From Chitinophagales bacterium (lineage in GTDB: Bacteria > Bacteroidota > Bacteroidia > Chitinophagales > Chitinophagaceae), in assembly GCA_017303415.1 (NCBI GenBank), contig JAFLBJ010000001.1, positions 2,232,001 to 2,296,000 on the forward strand: a DNA stretch of 64,000 nucleotides, in the 5' to 3' direction. The translations under genes were made by a program, and so were the position numbers. This document shows, piece by piece, positions 8,681 to 18,664 of the stretch. Each line of letters opens with the position of its first letter. Position 1 is the first letter of the stretch. The notes beneath the pieces were generated by a model. It saw only the letters and a program-made list of their open reading frames with translations, did not search any database and had not been told where the DNA came from.

Positions 8681-8688
8681 TATCTTCG
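8681..8688 (+). promoter_or_regulatory. Putative -7 box of prfB
   Basis: TATCTTCG, one mismatch from the Bacteroidota -7 consensus TAnnTTTG, ends 5 nt before the prfB ATG. The transcript would have almost no leader. No clear -33 element, as the upstream bases are the heptamer repeats. Confidence 0.35.
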
Positions 8689-8693
8689 CCGCT

Positions 8694-9783
8694 ATGACAG
8701 CAGAAAAATTGAAAGATTTGCGGTCCCGTCTTGACGGGATAAGGAGGTTTCTTTGACGTCGAGAACCGTCAACAGAAAATAACGCACGAAAAACAACTAT
8801 CGCTTAGTCCCGGTTTCTGGGATGACAACAAACGCGCGACTGAGATCATGAAGAATATCCAGCAGAATGAATACTGGGTAAAACTTTATGAATCTACGGC
8901 ATCGGCAATTGAAGATTTCTCCGTTCTATTTGATTTTTGGAAAGAAGGTGAAGCCACTGAAGAAGAGGTCAGGGAGGCATTTGAAAAAGCAGAATCCGGC
9001 GTGGAAGATGCGGAATTCAAAGGTACCCTGAACAATCCAGAGGATGAGCTGCCGGCTGTACTACAGATCAATAGCGGTGCGGGGGGAACAGAAAGCCAGG
9101 ACTGGTCGGAAATGCTCGCCCGGATGTATCGAATGTATGGGGAGAAGCAAGGCTGGAAGGTGACTGAACTCGATTGGGTTTGGGGTGATGGGGCAGGGAT
9201 CAAAACCTGTACCCTTCAATTTGAAGGCCCGTTTGCCTATGGCTTTCTGAAGGCTGAGAGCGGAGTACACCGCCTTGTGCGTATTTCCCCATTTGATTCC
9301 AATGCCCGCCGGCATACTTCTTTCTCCTCCGTATTTGTTTACCCGTTGGTGGATGATACGATCAATATTGAGATCAAAGACAGTGAAGTGAAGATGGAAA
9401 CTGCCCGTAGTGGTGGTGCCGGTGGACAGAATGTAAACAAGGTGGAGACCAAGGTATTGCTCACGCACATCCCCACCGGTTTTGTAGTGGTTTGCCAAAC
9501 GGAAAGAACCCAGTTAGGGAACCGCGAAAAGGCCATGCAAATGTTGAAGAGCCGTTTGTACGAAGAGGAATTGCGGAAACGGGAGGAATTGAAGAATGCG
9601 GCCAATGCCAATAAACGGAAAATTGAGTGGGGCAGCCAGATTCGCAGTTATGTTTTCCATCCTTATAAAATGATCAAAGACCACCGCACAGATCATGAGA
9701 CAGGAAATATTCAACCAGTGATGGATGGTGAGTTGGATGGGTTTATAAAAGCGTATCTGATGCAATCTGCCGAGGAAGGTTAA
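8694..9783 (+). CDS. prfB: Peptide chain release factor 2, programmed +1 frameshift
   Basis: Translated from ATG 8694 in frame to CTT at 8751-8753, where an in-frame TGA (8754-8756) follows; a +1 shift gives CTT-GAC and the frame then stays open to 9783, for 362 residues. The frameshift signal is complete: an internal Shine-Dalgarno-like AGGAGG (8742-8747) just upstream of the slippery CTT and a TGA-C stop context. The protein carries the RF2 stop-recognition motif SPF (residues ~198-200) and the GGQ peptidyl-tRNA hydrolysis motif (~243-245). RF2 ends translation at UGA and UAA; low RF2 makes the shift more frequent, so the gene is autoregulated. A gene call from ATG 8848 would lose the N-terminal domain. 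Confidence 0.97.
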
Positions 9784-9861
9784 TGACTCGATTGTCAGGG
9801 TTTATTCCGCGTTTTATCTGATGTAATTTCGACCTTTAAAAATAAAACCAGCACCTAAAAT

Positions 9862-9885
9862 ATTCAAATTCTCAAATCCTCAAAT
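9862..9885. repeat. Three copies of an 8-bp tandem repeat
   Basis: ATTCAAAT, TCTCAAAT and CCTCAAAT in direct tandem, 8 nt before the pruA start. Short AT-rich tandem repeat in a leader; function unknown. Confidence 0.6.
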
Positions 9886-9893
9886 TATTTTAT

Positions 9894-11525
9894 ATGAGCT
9901 TTGGAACTTTCTCTTACCCGATGCCGATCAATGAGCCAGTACTCAATTATGCCCCCGGTTCTGCCGAAAGAAAAAGGCTGAAAGAAGTATTGGCGGAGTT
10001 AAAAGGTCAGACGATTGATGTGCCGATGTATATCGGCAGGGAAGAAGTAAGGACTGGTAAAAAAGTGGCCATGCATCCACCTCATGAAACCAGTCATACC
10101 CTGGGTCATTTTCATGCAGGGGATGAAAGCCATGTACACCAGGCGATCGATGCGGCTTTGGCAGCGCGCGAATCCTGGGCAGCGATGAGTTGGGAGAACA
10201 GAGCGAATATATTTCTAAAGGCAGCCGACCTGATGGCCACCCGGTACCGCCCCTATATGAATGGTGTGACCATGTTGGGACAAAGCAAGAATGTTTTTCA
10301 GGCGGAGATCGATGCGGCTTGTGAGCTGATTGACTTTCTGCGGTTCAATGTTCATTTCCTGAGTGAGATCTATAAGCAACAACCTATCAGTGGCCCGGGT
10401 ATGCATAACCGAATGGAATATCGTCCGCTTGAAGGTTTTGTCCTTGCCGTTACCCCTTTCAATTTTACAGCTATCGGGGGCAATCTGCCTACCTCTGCCG
10501 CGATGTGTGGTAATGTGGTCGTGTGGAAGCCTGCCAATACACAGGTATATGCCGCCCAAATGACCATGCGTATTCTGAAAGAAGCGGGATTGCCCGATGG
10601 TGTCATCAACCTCATTTATGTAGATGGCCCCACTATTGGTAAGGTTTGTTTTAATCACCGTGATTTTGCCGGGGTACATTTTACCGGCTCTACAGGCGTT
10701 TTCAATAACATGTGGGAGACCATTGGTAAGAATATGTCCAACTACCGGTCCTATCCGCGAATTGTAGGTGAAACAGGGGGTAAGGATTTTGTGATCGCGC
10801 ATAAAACAGCGGATGCCGATGTAGTGGCGACCGCCTTGCTTCGTGGTGCGTTTGAATTCCAGGGACAAAAATGTTCTGCTGCCTCACGTGCCTATATTCC
10901 CTCCAATCTGGCTGCAGCAGTTAAAAAGAAACTGATAGACGGTGTGAACAGTTTTAAGATGGGATCCGTTGAAGATTTTTCGAATTTCATCAATGCAGTA
11001 ATCGATGAAAAGAGCTTTAATAGCATCAAACGATATATTGACAATGCCAAACAGGATCCCCAGGCGGACCTATGGGTAGGCGGCGTATGTGATTCTTCGA
11101 AAGGATGGTTTATTCAACCAACGGTCATAGAAGCAAAAGACCCGAAATATGTAACCATGTGCGAAGAGATCTTTGGGCCGGTATTGACGGTGTACGTTTA
11201 CCCGGAAAATGAATTTGAAAAAACCCTTGAACTGCTGGATAATACCTCACCCTATGCGCTTACAGGTTCAGTGATCTCCAAAGACAGGGAAGCAGTGGAA
11301 CTTGCTACCAATAAACTACGAAACGCGGCCGGTAATTTTTACATCAATGACAAACCTACCGGGGCGGTAGTAGGCCAGCAACCTTTTGGCGGCGCCAGGG
11401 GAAGTGGTACCAATGATAAGGCCGGATCTATCCTCAATCTGTATCGTTGGTTAAGCCCGCGTACGATCAAAGAAACATTTAATCCGCCTGTGGATTACCG
11501 GTATCCGTTTATGGCGGGGGAGTGA
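9894..11525 (+). CDS. pruA: L-glutamate gamma-semialdehyde (1-pyrroline-5-carboxylate) dehydrogenase
   Basis: 543 residues, the length of stand-alone P5C dehydrogenases. It oxidises glutamate semialdehyde to glutamate with NAD+, the second step of proline degradation. The aldehyde dehydrogenase fold is complete: PFNFTAIGGNLP and VVWKPANTQ in the cofactor-binding part, general-base Glu at ~293 (GETGGKDF), catalytic Cys at ~327 (GQKCSAAS), and the EEIFGPVLTVYVY and QPFGGARGSGTNDK motifs. The N-terminus (FGTFSYPMPINEPVLNYAPGS) is the one seen in the mitochondrial-type enzyme. No proline dehydrogenase gene is adjacent, so the two steps are encoded apart. Confidence 0.95.
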   Translation: MSFGTFSYPMPINEPVLNYAPGSAERKRLKEVLAELKGQTIDVPMYIGREEVRTGKKVAMHPPHETSHTLGHFHAGDESHVHQAIDAALAARESWAAMSWENRANIFLKAADLMATRYRPYMNGVTMLGQSKNVFQAEIDAACELIDFLRFNVHFLSEIYKQQPISGPGMHNRMEYRPLEGFVLAVTPFNFTAIGGNLPTSAAMCGNVVVWKPANTQVYAAQMTMRILKEAGLPDGVINLIYVDGPTIGKVCFNHRDFAGVHFTGSTGVFNNMWETIGKNMSNYRSYPRIVGETGGKDFVIAHKTADADVVATALLRGAFEFQGQKCSAASRAYIPSNLAAAVKKKLIDGVNSFKMGSVEDFSNFINAVIDEKSFNSIKRYIDNAKQDPQADLWVGGVCDSSKGWFIQPTVIEAKDPKYVTMCEEIFGPVLTVYVYPENEFEKTLELLDNTSPYALTGSVISKDREAVELATNKLRNAAGNFYINDKPTGAVVGQQPFGGARGSGTNDKAGSILNLYRWLSPRTIKETFNPPVDYRYPFMAGE

Positions 11526-11530
11526 TTTTC

Positions 11531-11630
11531 GTGAGATGTCAATCGTGAGACGTGAGTCGTGAGTTCATACTCACGACTCACGACTCACGTCTCACGTCTC
11601 TCACGTCTCACGCCTCTCACCGCTCACGCC
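11531..11630. repeat. Inverted arrays of 7-bp repeats (element B)
   Basis: Left arm of five heptamers (GTGAGAT, GTCAATC, GTGAGAC, GTGAGTC, GTGAGTT, 11531-11565), a 5-nt loop, then a right arm of TCACGNC units (TCACGAC twice, TCACGTC three times, TCACGCC, TCACCGC, TCACGCC) with occasional 2-bp TC interruptions. It lies between convergent pruA and the AsmA gene. The TGA stop of the AsmA gene and its last codons fall inside the right arm. Same consensus as element A. Confidence 0.85.
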
Positions 11631-14448
11631 TCACTGTATCCCCCGAAGGTTTCTTCTTGTTTAACAGTTTGTCCAGTGTGTTCTTTACTTTTTGCTCCGA
11701 TTTCTTTTTGGTATCCTCGAGGGGTTTGCCAGAAGCGGTATCTTTTATGGCTGTGGTATCTTTCCCAAAGAGTTTATTCTTGAGTTCGTTTTCAATCCCT
11801 TTTTTAATATCGTTCGTGATTTCTTTTTTCAGTGCATTTGCTGAATCCTTAATCATGGCTTTGGCGCTGTCTGCTTTTTCTTTGGCAAAATTCAGGGCCT
11901 GATTTTTTAGTTCTTCAGCTGCATTTCCTGCCGCTTCCTTGAGTTCTGTTTTAAGGGTAGGGTTGGTCAATGTACCACCCATTTTCATCAGCAGGTTAAC
12001 CGTTTCACCCATATTCATCGGAACGCCTTTTGCTGTTGCTTTGGCTGCCAGCTCATTTACCAATGAGTTGGCTTGATTACCCAGGTATTTGCGTGGGACC
12101 TTCATTTGAACGATATAATCTATGGATTGGTCAAGCCCATGCAATCCACCAATTTCCATTTCGATGTCCTTTACTTTTACCGTAAATGGTTTGACCAATA
12201 CTTTTCCATTGGCAAATTCAATATAGTTTTTTACATCCTTTATGCTGATCTCTTTTAACTGGTCGATCTGCAAGGTGCTGGCGATCTTCTCCAGGGGTTT
12301 GAATTTACTCAGAAAACCATCCAGCAGCAGGAAATTACCCTTTCCGGTCAGGGTATTGAACAAAGGCATCATATCACTGCCCAGGTTGCCGGTCATGGTA
12401 AATTCAGAGGACAGGGTTCCTCCGATAAATTGCCCGATGGGCATGAGTTTTTGTACGGTATTAAAGGCGAGGAATGCTTTTTGGGCATCAACTTTATCAA
12501 TGTCGTAGGTGATGGCAATAGCCGGATCTTTCTTGCTGTTTAAAGTAGAATAAGAACCGTTAAAAGTAATATCACCCCCTAATGCCTGTGCCTTCAGGTT
12601 TTTTAAGGTAACGGTTTCATCGGCGATAGACAGAGCCCCTTCAATGTTTTGGTAATCGACTTTGTCGTATATAACTGAACCCGCTTTTGCAAGTATTGAC
12701 AGGTCAATTCCTTTGGGAACTTCAAAAGCTCCGGTGGAGGTCGTCGTCGTATTGGTATCTGTAGTGGAGGAGGTTCCCATCCAATCATTCAGGTTCATCC
12801 GGTCGGCACTCAGGTTGAGTTTTCCTTTCATCACCCCTTTGTTGGTAAGGAAGCCTTGAATATTGTCCAGGTTTCCTCCTGCTTTGAAATTCGTATTCAT
12901 GTATTTGCCAGCCACATCTCCGGCCAGTGACATGACCGTAATGGGTTTGGACAGGCGCACATTGAAATCAAATGGATCGGTACCCCATTCCAAATGCCCC
13001 TGTGGAATATCAACGGTGGTTTCATCCGCAATGCCCGATTGGTTGGTGATAACAGCATGGAGTTGACCATTCCGGATCGGCTTTTCCAGGTCGGCCGAGG
13101 CATACATCAGGTCACGCAAATCGAAGAACCCACCCGCTGAAAAGTTTCCCTTTTGCGATTGCAGGGCAGCCATACTTCCTTTGGCAAAAACATCCGCATC
13201 CAGTATCCCGGCCAGTTGTGTTTTTTCAGGGAGTTTAATATAGCGACCGATGCTGGAAAGATCGATCCGGCCCTTTACCAGGGCGTCGAGGTATTGTAAT
13301 GTCTCCGGATTTTTAAATAGCAATTTGAAATCCAGAGGCTGATTATCCATTTTTAAATGCCCCCGGGAGATATCAAGAACAGCATTGTCAGGCTGACCGT
13401 CGGGATTGGAGGCGAGCAGGGCAATCTGTATATCGGAAACAGGTTTGGGCAGATCGGGATATTGAAAGAATCCATCCTTTACTTCTGCTTTAACTTCATA
13501 GGCAGGCATTTCTACCGGACTGTAACGGCCCTTTACAAAGCCTTGAAACAAGGCCTTTCCGCTTGTTTTAATAGACTGAAAATCCTTTGTGTAGACTGCA
13601 GGCACCAGCGACAGCAGGTCTTTGAATTCTGTAGACGGTGCATTGAAACGTATATCCATCAAATAGGAACTGTCGCTTTCCAATTGAAAGAAACCATCTG
13701 TCTTTATTTCCAGGTTATTAACCTTGACCAACGCATTCGCAAAACTGTATTTGCTCGTTGCCAGATTGGCCTGAATATCGCTGGTAATATGTGCTTCATT
13801 ACCCGCCAGGTAGGGGATGCCCCCATAGTTAAATGAAACAGATTGTGCGTCGGTTTGGGTTTTCAGTACGAAATCCTCAGCCATCAGATCGCCGCTTCCT
13901 TCGTGGTTTAACCCTTTTACTTCCGCTTTCATGCCTGCGGGTTCATCCTGATAATACAGGTAGGCATCGGTGATTGTGTATTCCTGCAAATTCACTTTAA
14001 AAGATGAGGAACTGCTATCAGTGTCAGTGGTAGCGGTATCGGGTTTGGTGATATCCCAATTGGCAAACCCTTCCTTGTTTACCAGCAAATGAATTCGCGG
14101 CGACTTCATATCTACCGACCGGATCTTCATATCCGAACCTTTCAGGAAACTCAACAGATTAACCGATACCCCGATTTCAGGCGCTGCCAATAAAGTATCT
14201 CCGGCAAAATTTCCGGTACCCGCGACAGAGAGGTCTCGCAATCGCAGGGAAACCTGGGGAAATTTCCTGAAAAAAGATATATTAAGGTCCTTAAAATCCA
14301 CCACCGCGATCAGGTTCTGATTGATCTCCTTTTTGGCCAGGGTCAGGATCTTGTTTTTAAAGAGAAATGGCGCGGCAAAGGCAAAGAGAACGAGTACAAG
14401 GAGTACGATGCCGGATATCTTTAAGGTTCTGAGGAGAATTTTCTTCAT
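11617..14448 (-). CDS. AsmA-family protein
   Basis: 943 residues: a basic N-terminus, one transmembrane helix (~residues 10-30), then a long beta-strand-rich periplasmic part with AsmA-type features (FPQVSLRLRDLSVAG near the start, an AsmA C-terminal region around LTGKGNFLLLDGFLSKF). The last ~110 residues are charged and helical (EAAGNAAEELKNQALNFAKEKADSAKA is its core, quoted in part). AsmA proteins are bridge-like molecules linked to phospholipid transport and outer-membrane assembly. The extreme C-terminus VRRER is encoded by heptamer repeat element B, so the tail may have been added or altered by repeat expansion. Divergent from pyrR. Confidence 0.85.
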   Translation of the reverse strand: MKKILLRTLKISGIVLLVLVLFAFAAPFLFKNKILTLAKKEINQNLIAVVDFKDLNISFFRKFPQVSLRLRDLSVAGTGNFAGDTLLAAPEIGVSVNLLSFLKGSDMKIRSVDMKSPRIHLLVNKEGFANWDITKPDTATTDTDSSSSSFKVNLQEYTITDAYLYYQDEPAGMKAEVKGLNHEGSGDLMAEDFVLKTQTDAQSVSFNYGGIPYLAGNEAHITSDIQANLATSKYSFANALVKVNNLEIKTDGFFQLESDSSYLMDIRFNAPSTEFKDLLSLVPAVYTKDFQSIKTSGKALFQGFVKGRYSPVEMPAYEVKAEVKDGFFQYPDLPKPVSDIQIALLASNPDGQPDNAVLDISRGHLKMDNQPLDFKLLFKNPETLQYLDALVKGRIDLSSIGRYIKLPEKTQLAGILDADVFAKGSMAALQSQKGNFSAGGFFDLRDLMYASADLEKPIRNGQLHAVITNQSGIADETTVDIPQGHLEWGTDPFDFNVRLSKPITVMSLAGDVAGKYMNTNFKAGGNLDNIQGFLTNKGVMKGKLNLSADRMNLNDWMGTSSTTDTNTTTTSTGAFEVPKGIDLSILAKAGSVIYDKVDYQNIEGALSIADETVTLKNLKAQALGGDITFNGSYSTLNSKKDPAIAITYDIDKVDAQKAFLAFNTVQKLMPIGQFIGGTLSSEFTMTGNLGSDMMPLFNTLTGKGNFLLLDGFLSKFKPLEKIASTLQIDQLKEISIKDVKNYIEFANGKVLVKPFTVKVKDIEMEIGGLHGLDQSIDYIVQMKVPRKYLGNQANSLVNELAAKATAKGVPMNMGETVNLLMKMGGTLTNPTLKTELKEAAGNAAEELKNQALNFAKEKADSAKAMIKDSANALKKEITNDIKKGIENELKNKLFGKDTTAIKDTASGKPLEDTKKKSEQKVKNTLDKLLNKKKPSGDTVRRER

Positions 14449-14566
14449 AGTATTGATTTTGAACGGGAGATGTAAAATTGCAAATATGAGGCCAGATACG
14501 CAAGGGGTTGCATGTTATTGATTTTGAATTTGATGCCCTGAGCCCTAATTTTAGGAAAATTTACGT

Positions 14567-15091
14567 GTGAAGACCATCCTGAATGAACAGCAACTGGACC
14601 TGACCATCCGTCGATTGGGGCATCAGATTCTTGAGAACAACGCCGATCCTGAGCAATTTGTCCTGATTGGCCTGCAACCCCGGGGGATTTACTTCAGTGA
14701 CCGTATTGTTCAGATCATTCGTAAAGAATACCCCGGTAAGAATATTTACTATGGCAAATTGGATATTACTTTTTACCGCGACGATATCCGCAAAGAACTC
14801 CATGTGCCAAATCATACAGATATTCCTTTTTCCATCGAAAACAAGACAGTCATTTTGATGGATGATGTACTCCATACGGGCAGAACCATCCGTGCGGCAC
14901 TTGATGCCCTTTTAGATTTTGGACGACCCGCCAAAGTGGAACTTTGTGTACTTATTGACCGTCGGTTTAGCCGGCAACTCCCCATCCAACCTGACTATAC
15001 AGGAAAGGCCATTGATTCACTGATGGCGCAAAAGGTCATTGTCCACTGGAAGGAAAAAGAAGGCAAAGAGGCGGTTGACATACTTGATTGA
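14567..15091 (+). CDS. pyrR: PyrR-type uracil phosphoribosyltransferase / pyrimidine regulator
   Basis: 174 residues from a GTG start. The phosphoribosyltransferase fold is clear: PRPP loop ILMDDVLHTGRTIRAAL (residues ~97-113), with FVLIGLQPRGIYFSDRI and ELCVLIDRRFSRQLPI. The family uses uracil and PRPP to form UMP and, in Firmicutes, binds pyr mRNA to cause attenuation. Here it is not in a pyr operon (pyrB and pyrE lie 9 and 11 kb away), so an RNA-regulatory role is not shown; salvage activity is the safer reading. I see no obvious anti-terminator in the flanks. Confidence 0.9.
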   Translation: MKTILNEQQLDLTIRRLGHQILENNADPEQFVLIGLQPRGIYFSDRIVQIIRKEYPGKNIYYGKLDITFYRDDIRKELHVPNHTDIPFSIENKTVILMDDVLHTGRTIRAALDALLDFGRPAKVELCVLIDRRFSRQLPIQPDYTGKAIDSLMAQKVIVHWKEKEGKEAVDILD

Positions 15092-15361
15092 CCGTATTTT
15101 TCCGGTTTTTTCACAGGTGTGAATATCTATTTTTAAAAGAGAATGGGTTTCCCGTCCTCCATTTAGTTCTATTTCACATACTGTTTTGCTGATTCCTTAT
15201 ACTTTATTAGCAGGTACACCAACTGTTTAGCCTTTTTGTGCGATTTAGAACAGTTGTTAGTTAAACAATAAGATTAATACCTCTTTTTTAAGAATAAGTT
15301 TTCATTAAATTTACCTTGCTTTTGTAACGAATTGCTTTTAAATCTAAAAACTGCTTGCTTT

Positions 15362-18300
15362 ATGGCAAAAAACACTTGTCGTCATGGCGCTATGCCAAGA
15401 CGCCTCTCTTTGCTCCTATTCTCCATTTTTTTAACGCTGGCGGCCTGGGCACAAAAAACTGTAACGGGTACTGTTACAGATAAGGGATCTCCTTTGCCCG
15501 GGGCTACGGTTACCGTAAAAGGAACTGCTGTTTCCACGGTAACCAATACCAGTGGTTCATTTTCCATCGCGGTTCCATCGGGAAGCACTGTACTGGTAAT
15601 TAGTTATGTAGGTTATCAGACCACGGAAGTGAATGTGGCCTCTATTAGCCAGGTCAGTATTTCGCTGACCGAACAGGTTATTACTGGTGAGACAGTGATC
15701 GTAACCGGTTATTCTTCGCAGCGAAAGAAGGATATTACGGGTGCGGTGGCGGTGGTCAATGTAAATGACCTGAAGTCGCAACCAACCTTTGATGCACAGT
15801 CACAATTACAAGGACGTGCTTCCGGGGTAACGGTGATCCAGAATGGTGTTCCCGGTTCAGGGGCCCAGGTTAGGATCCGTGGTCTGGGTTCTTTTAATAA
15901 CAACAACCCGTTATATGTTGTAGACGGGGTGCAAACGGGGAGCATTTCCGGTCTCAACCCGAACGATATTGAAAGTATGCAGGTGTTGAAAGATGCGGCC
16001 TCTGCCTCTGTTTACGGGGTGCGTGGTTCCAATGGTGTAATCATTGTGACCACCAAAAAGGGCAAAAAGAAAGGGGTTTCTGTGACCTATGACATGTATT
16101 ATGGTTCCCAAAATCCCGGAAAGGGTTTTGACCTCCTTAATGCCCAGGAAGAGGGCGAATTGTATTTTCTGGCGCGCCAGAACAGCGGTCTTGCTGTAAC
16201 AGGTTCGGTTTACGGAAGTGGTAGTTCTCCGGTATTACCCGATTACATTTATTATTCCGGTGCCCCCAATAATGGAGTGCCGATCATGAGTGGAAACGCC
16301 GGGGTTAATCCCAGTCTCTATTCACTCAACTATAACCAACTGGGTGATCCGGGATATACACCTTATATCATTGTACCCGCCAACAAGGCAGGTACCAACT
16401 GGTATGATGAGGTTACCCGCAATGCGCCGATCACCAATCATAATATTTCAGTCAATGGGGCAGGGGAGAACAGCCGATACCTGCTTAGCCTGAACTATTT
16501 CAATCAGCAGGCCATTTCCGAGTATAATTTCTTTAAAAGATATACCGCCCGTTTGAACTCAGAATTTTCAATCCTTGACAGAGTACGGATCGGCGAAAAC
16601 CTGCAGATTTTTGCTACCGAATCCAATCGGCCAGCCAATAACGATGAAGGAGGTATCATTGCCCAGACCTTCCGTCCCATGTCCATTATCCCTGTATATA
16701 CCATTGTACCGGGTGATTTTGCCGGAACAGCCGGTGGTAGTGGTTTTGGTACCTGGGGCAACGCCAAAAACCCTCTTGCCGTTCTGTATCGTAACCGGAA
16801 CAACCGGAATAACGATATGAACATCTTTGGTAACGTTTATATGGAGATCGACCTGATGAAGAATTTGACCTTCCGCAGCAGTTTCGGTGGTGCGATCAAC
16901 TATAATAATTCATTCACCTATCCTTTCATTGAATACGAACACACGGAGAATAATGCGAATACCACTTATTCCGAGAATTTTATTCGTAACAATAACTGGA
17001 TATGGACCAACCAGGCCTCCTACAAAGCAAGTTTTAAAGAGCATGACCTCAACGTGGTCGTAGGTACAGAGGCCCAGAAATCAGGCGGTCGTCAGGTGAT
17101 CGGTTCTTCAACCGGATACTACAGTTATGATTACCTGCCTTTCCTCAACCTGTCGAACGGTTCCACACAAAACCTGAGTGGTAGTGTGATCTATACTCCT
17201 GTTACTACACAATCCTATTTTGCAAAAGCGGATTATTCCTTTGAAGGAAAATATCTTGCTTCTCTTACTGTACGTCGTGATGGTTCCTCCAAATTTCTGG
17301 ATCCCAATAAATGGGGTACATTCCCCGCCTTCTCTCTGGGTTGGCGCATTTCCGATGAAGATTTCTTTGGGGATGTAAAATGGGTGGATGACCTGAAGAT
17401 CCGTGGTAGCTGGGGTAAAATGGGTAACGAGGCTGCCCTCGGCGCCTCCAACGCCTTTACCACATTTGGTAGTAACCGCCAAAGCTCCTGGTATGATCTG
17501 ACGGGTACACAAAGCTCTCCCCAGGAAGGTTTCTTCCTTTCTTTTGTAGGAAACGCCCTGGGTAAATGGGAGCAAAGTGTTACCTCCAATATTGGTTTTG
17601 ATGCCACTTTATTCAACGGATCTACCGATGTGATTTTTGACTGGTATCAGAAAAAAACGATCGACCTTCTTTATAATCCTGCCGGTCAGGCCATCGCTGG
17701 TGCGGTTGCCGCTAATAACCCGGCATTCCGCAATGTAGGCAGCATGAAGAACTCTGGTGTTGACCTGATGATCACCAACCGGAAGAATATCAACCGCGAC
17801 CTGCGTTTGATTTCTACGCTGACCTTTACTACCTATAAGAATGAGATCACCGGGATCAACGGAACCCAACAGTTCTTTGATTTCAACAGTCCTGCCAACG
17901 AAGCCAACCGTATCGGTAGCAATGCCACACGGAACTTCGTCGGTAGCCCCCTGAACACTTATTATGGTTATCAGGTGGTAGGTCTGTTCCAATCTGCTTC
18001 TGATGTTTCTTCTTCTCCCACTCAGGCAGGTGCAGGCCCGGGCCGTTTCAAATATGCGGATATCAGTGGACCTGCTGGTAAGCCGGATGGAGTAATTGAT
18101 GCCAATGACCGGACCATTATCGGTGATCCTAATCCGGATTTCAGCTATGGTCTTAATCTGGCGCTTGAATACAAAGCCTTTGATGTTTCAGCCTTCTTCT
18201 ATGGAGCAGCCGGAAAACAGTCTTTCAACTTTGTTCGGTGGTGGACTGATTTCTCCAGTGGTTTCCCAGGCGGACGCAGCAAGCGTGCCCTGTATGATAG

Positions 18301-18652
18301 CTGGTTGCCCGATGGTAGCCGCCCCAATGCTACAACCCCCATTCAGGAGGTTACACAAACAGCTGGTGGATTCAGTACCTCCGGTTCTGTAAACTCTTAT
18401 TATGTGGAGAATTCAGGTTTCTTCCGTTTGCGCAACCTGCAGATCGGTTATACCCTTCCTGCCAGCCTGCTTAGCAAAGTGAAGATATCTAAGGCCCGTC
18501 TGTATGTTCAGGGAACAAACCTCTTCACCATTACCAAGTACACTGGTCTCGATCCCGATATCGTGAGTTTTGACGACCGTGCTGCCGGCGTGGATGTAGG
18601 TGCCTTCCCAACTGTAAGACAATTCATCATTGGAGCGAATATCAATTTCTAA
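15362..18652 (+). CDS. SusC/RagA-family TonB-dependent outer-membrane transporter
   Basis: 1096 residues from ATG 15362, which gives a signal peptide ending AAWAQ; ATG 15332 would add ten residues. After the signal comes a carboxypeptidase regulatory-like domain (KTVTGTVTDKGSPLPGATV), a TonB-box-like segment (ETVIVTGYSSQ), the plug domain (GVPGSGAQVRIRGLGSFNNN; YVVDGVQTGSI; VYGVRGSNGVIIVTT), and a long beta-barrel ending in a hydrophobic strand with terminal phenylalanine (RQFIIGANINF). SusC proteins import oligosaccharides or peptides by TonB-driven transport and open with a SusD lid. It is followed by susD after 12 bp. No glycoside hydrolase is nearby, so the substrate is unknown. The 240 bp upstream are AT-rich with no recognised regulator site. 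Confidence 0.95.
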   Translation: MAKNTCRHGAMPRRLSLLLFSIFLTLAAWAQKTVTGTVTDKGSPLPGATVTVKGTAVSTVTNTSGSFSIAVPSGSTVLVISYVGYQTTEVNVASISQVSISLTEQVITGETVIVTGYSSQRKKDITGAVAVVNVNDLKSQPTFDAQSQLQGRASGVTVIQNGVPGSGAQVRIRGLGSFNNNNPLYVVDGVQTGSISGLNPNDIESMQVLKDAASASVYGVRGSNGVIIVTTKKGKKKGVSVTYDMYYGSQNPGKGFDLLNAQEEGELYFLARQNSGLAVTGSVYGSGSSPVLPDYIYYSGAPNNGVPIMSGNAGVNPSLYSLNYNQLGDPGYTPYIIVPANKAGTNWYDEVTRNAPITNHNISVNGAGENSRYLLSLNYFNQQAISEYNFFKRYTARLNSEFSILDRVRIGENLQIFATESNRPANNDEGGIIAQTFRPMSIIPVYTIVPGDFAGTAGGSGFGTWGNAKNPLAVLYRNRNNRNNDMNIFGNVYMEIDLMKNLTFRSSFGGAINYNNSFTYPFIEYEHTENNANTTYSENFIRNNNWIWTNQASYKASFKEHDLNVVVGTEAQKSGGRQVIGSSTGYYSYDYLPFLNLSNGSTQNLSGSVIYTPVTTQSYFAKADYSFEGKYLASLTVRRDGSSKFLDPNKWGTFPAFSLGWRISDEDFFGDVKWVDDLKIRGSWGKMGNEAALGASNAFTTFGSNRQSSWYDLTGTQSSPQEGFFLSFVGNALGKWEQSVTSNIGFDATLFNGSTDVIFDWYQKKTIDLLYNPAGQAIAGAVAANNPAFRNVGSMKNSGVDLMITNRKNINRDLRLISTLTFTTYKNEITGINGTQQFFDFNSPANEANRIGSNATRNFVGSPLNTYYGYQVVGLFQSASDVSSSPTQAGAGPGRFKYADISGPAGKPDGVIDANDRTIIGDPNPDFSYGLNLALEYKAFDVSAFFYGAAGKQSFNFVRWWTDFSSGFPGGRSKRALYDSWLPDGSRPNATTPIQEVTQTAGGFSTSGSVNSYYVENSGFFRLRNLQIGYTLPASLLSKVKISKARLYVQGTNLFTITKYTGLDPDIVSFDDRAAGVDVGAFPTVRQFIIGANINF

Positions 18653-18664
18653 GACCCTAATAAA

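Noticed and set aside
10215..10868. 217-codon minus-strand frame within pruA
   Set aside because: Shadow of the aldehyde dehydrogenase gene without any recognisable domain.
15092..15361. Riboswitch or PyrR-type attenuator between pyrR and susC
   Set aside because: The region is AT-rich without a convincing paired structure, and susC is not a pyrimidine gene.
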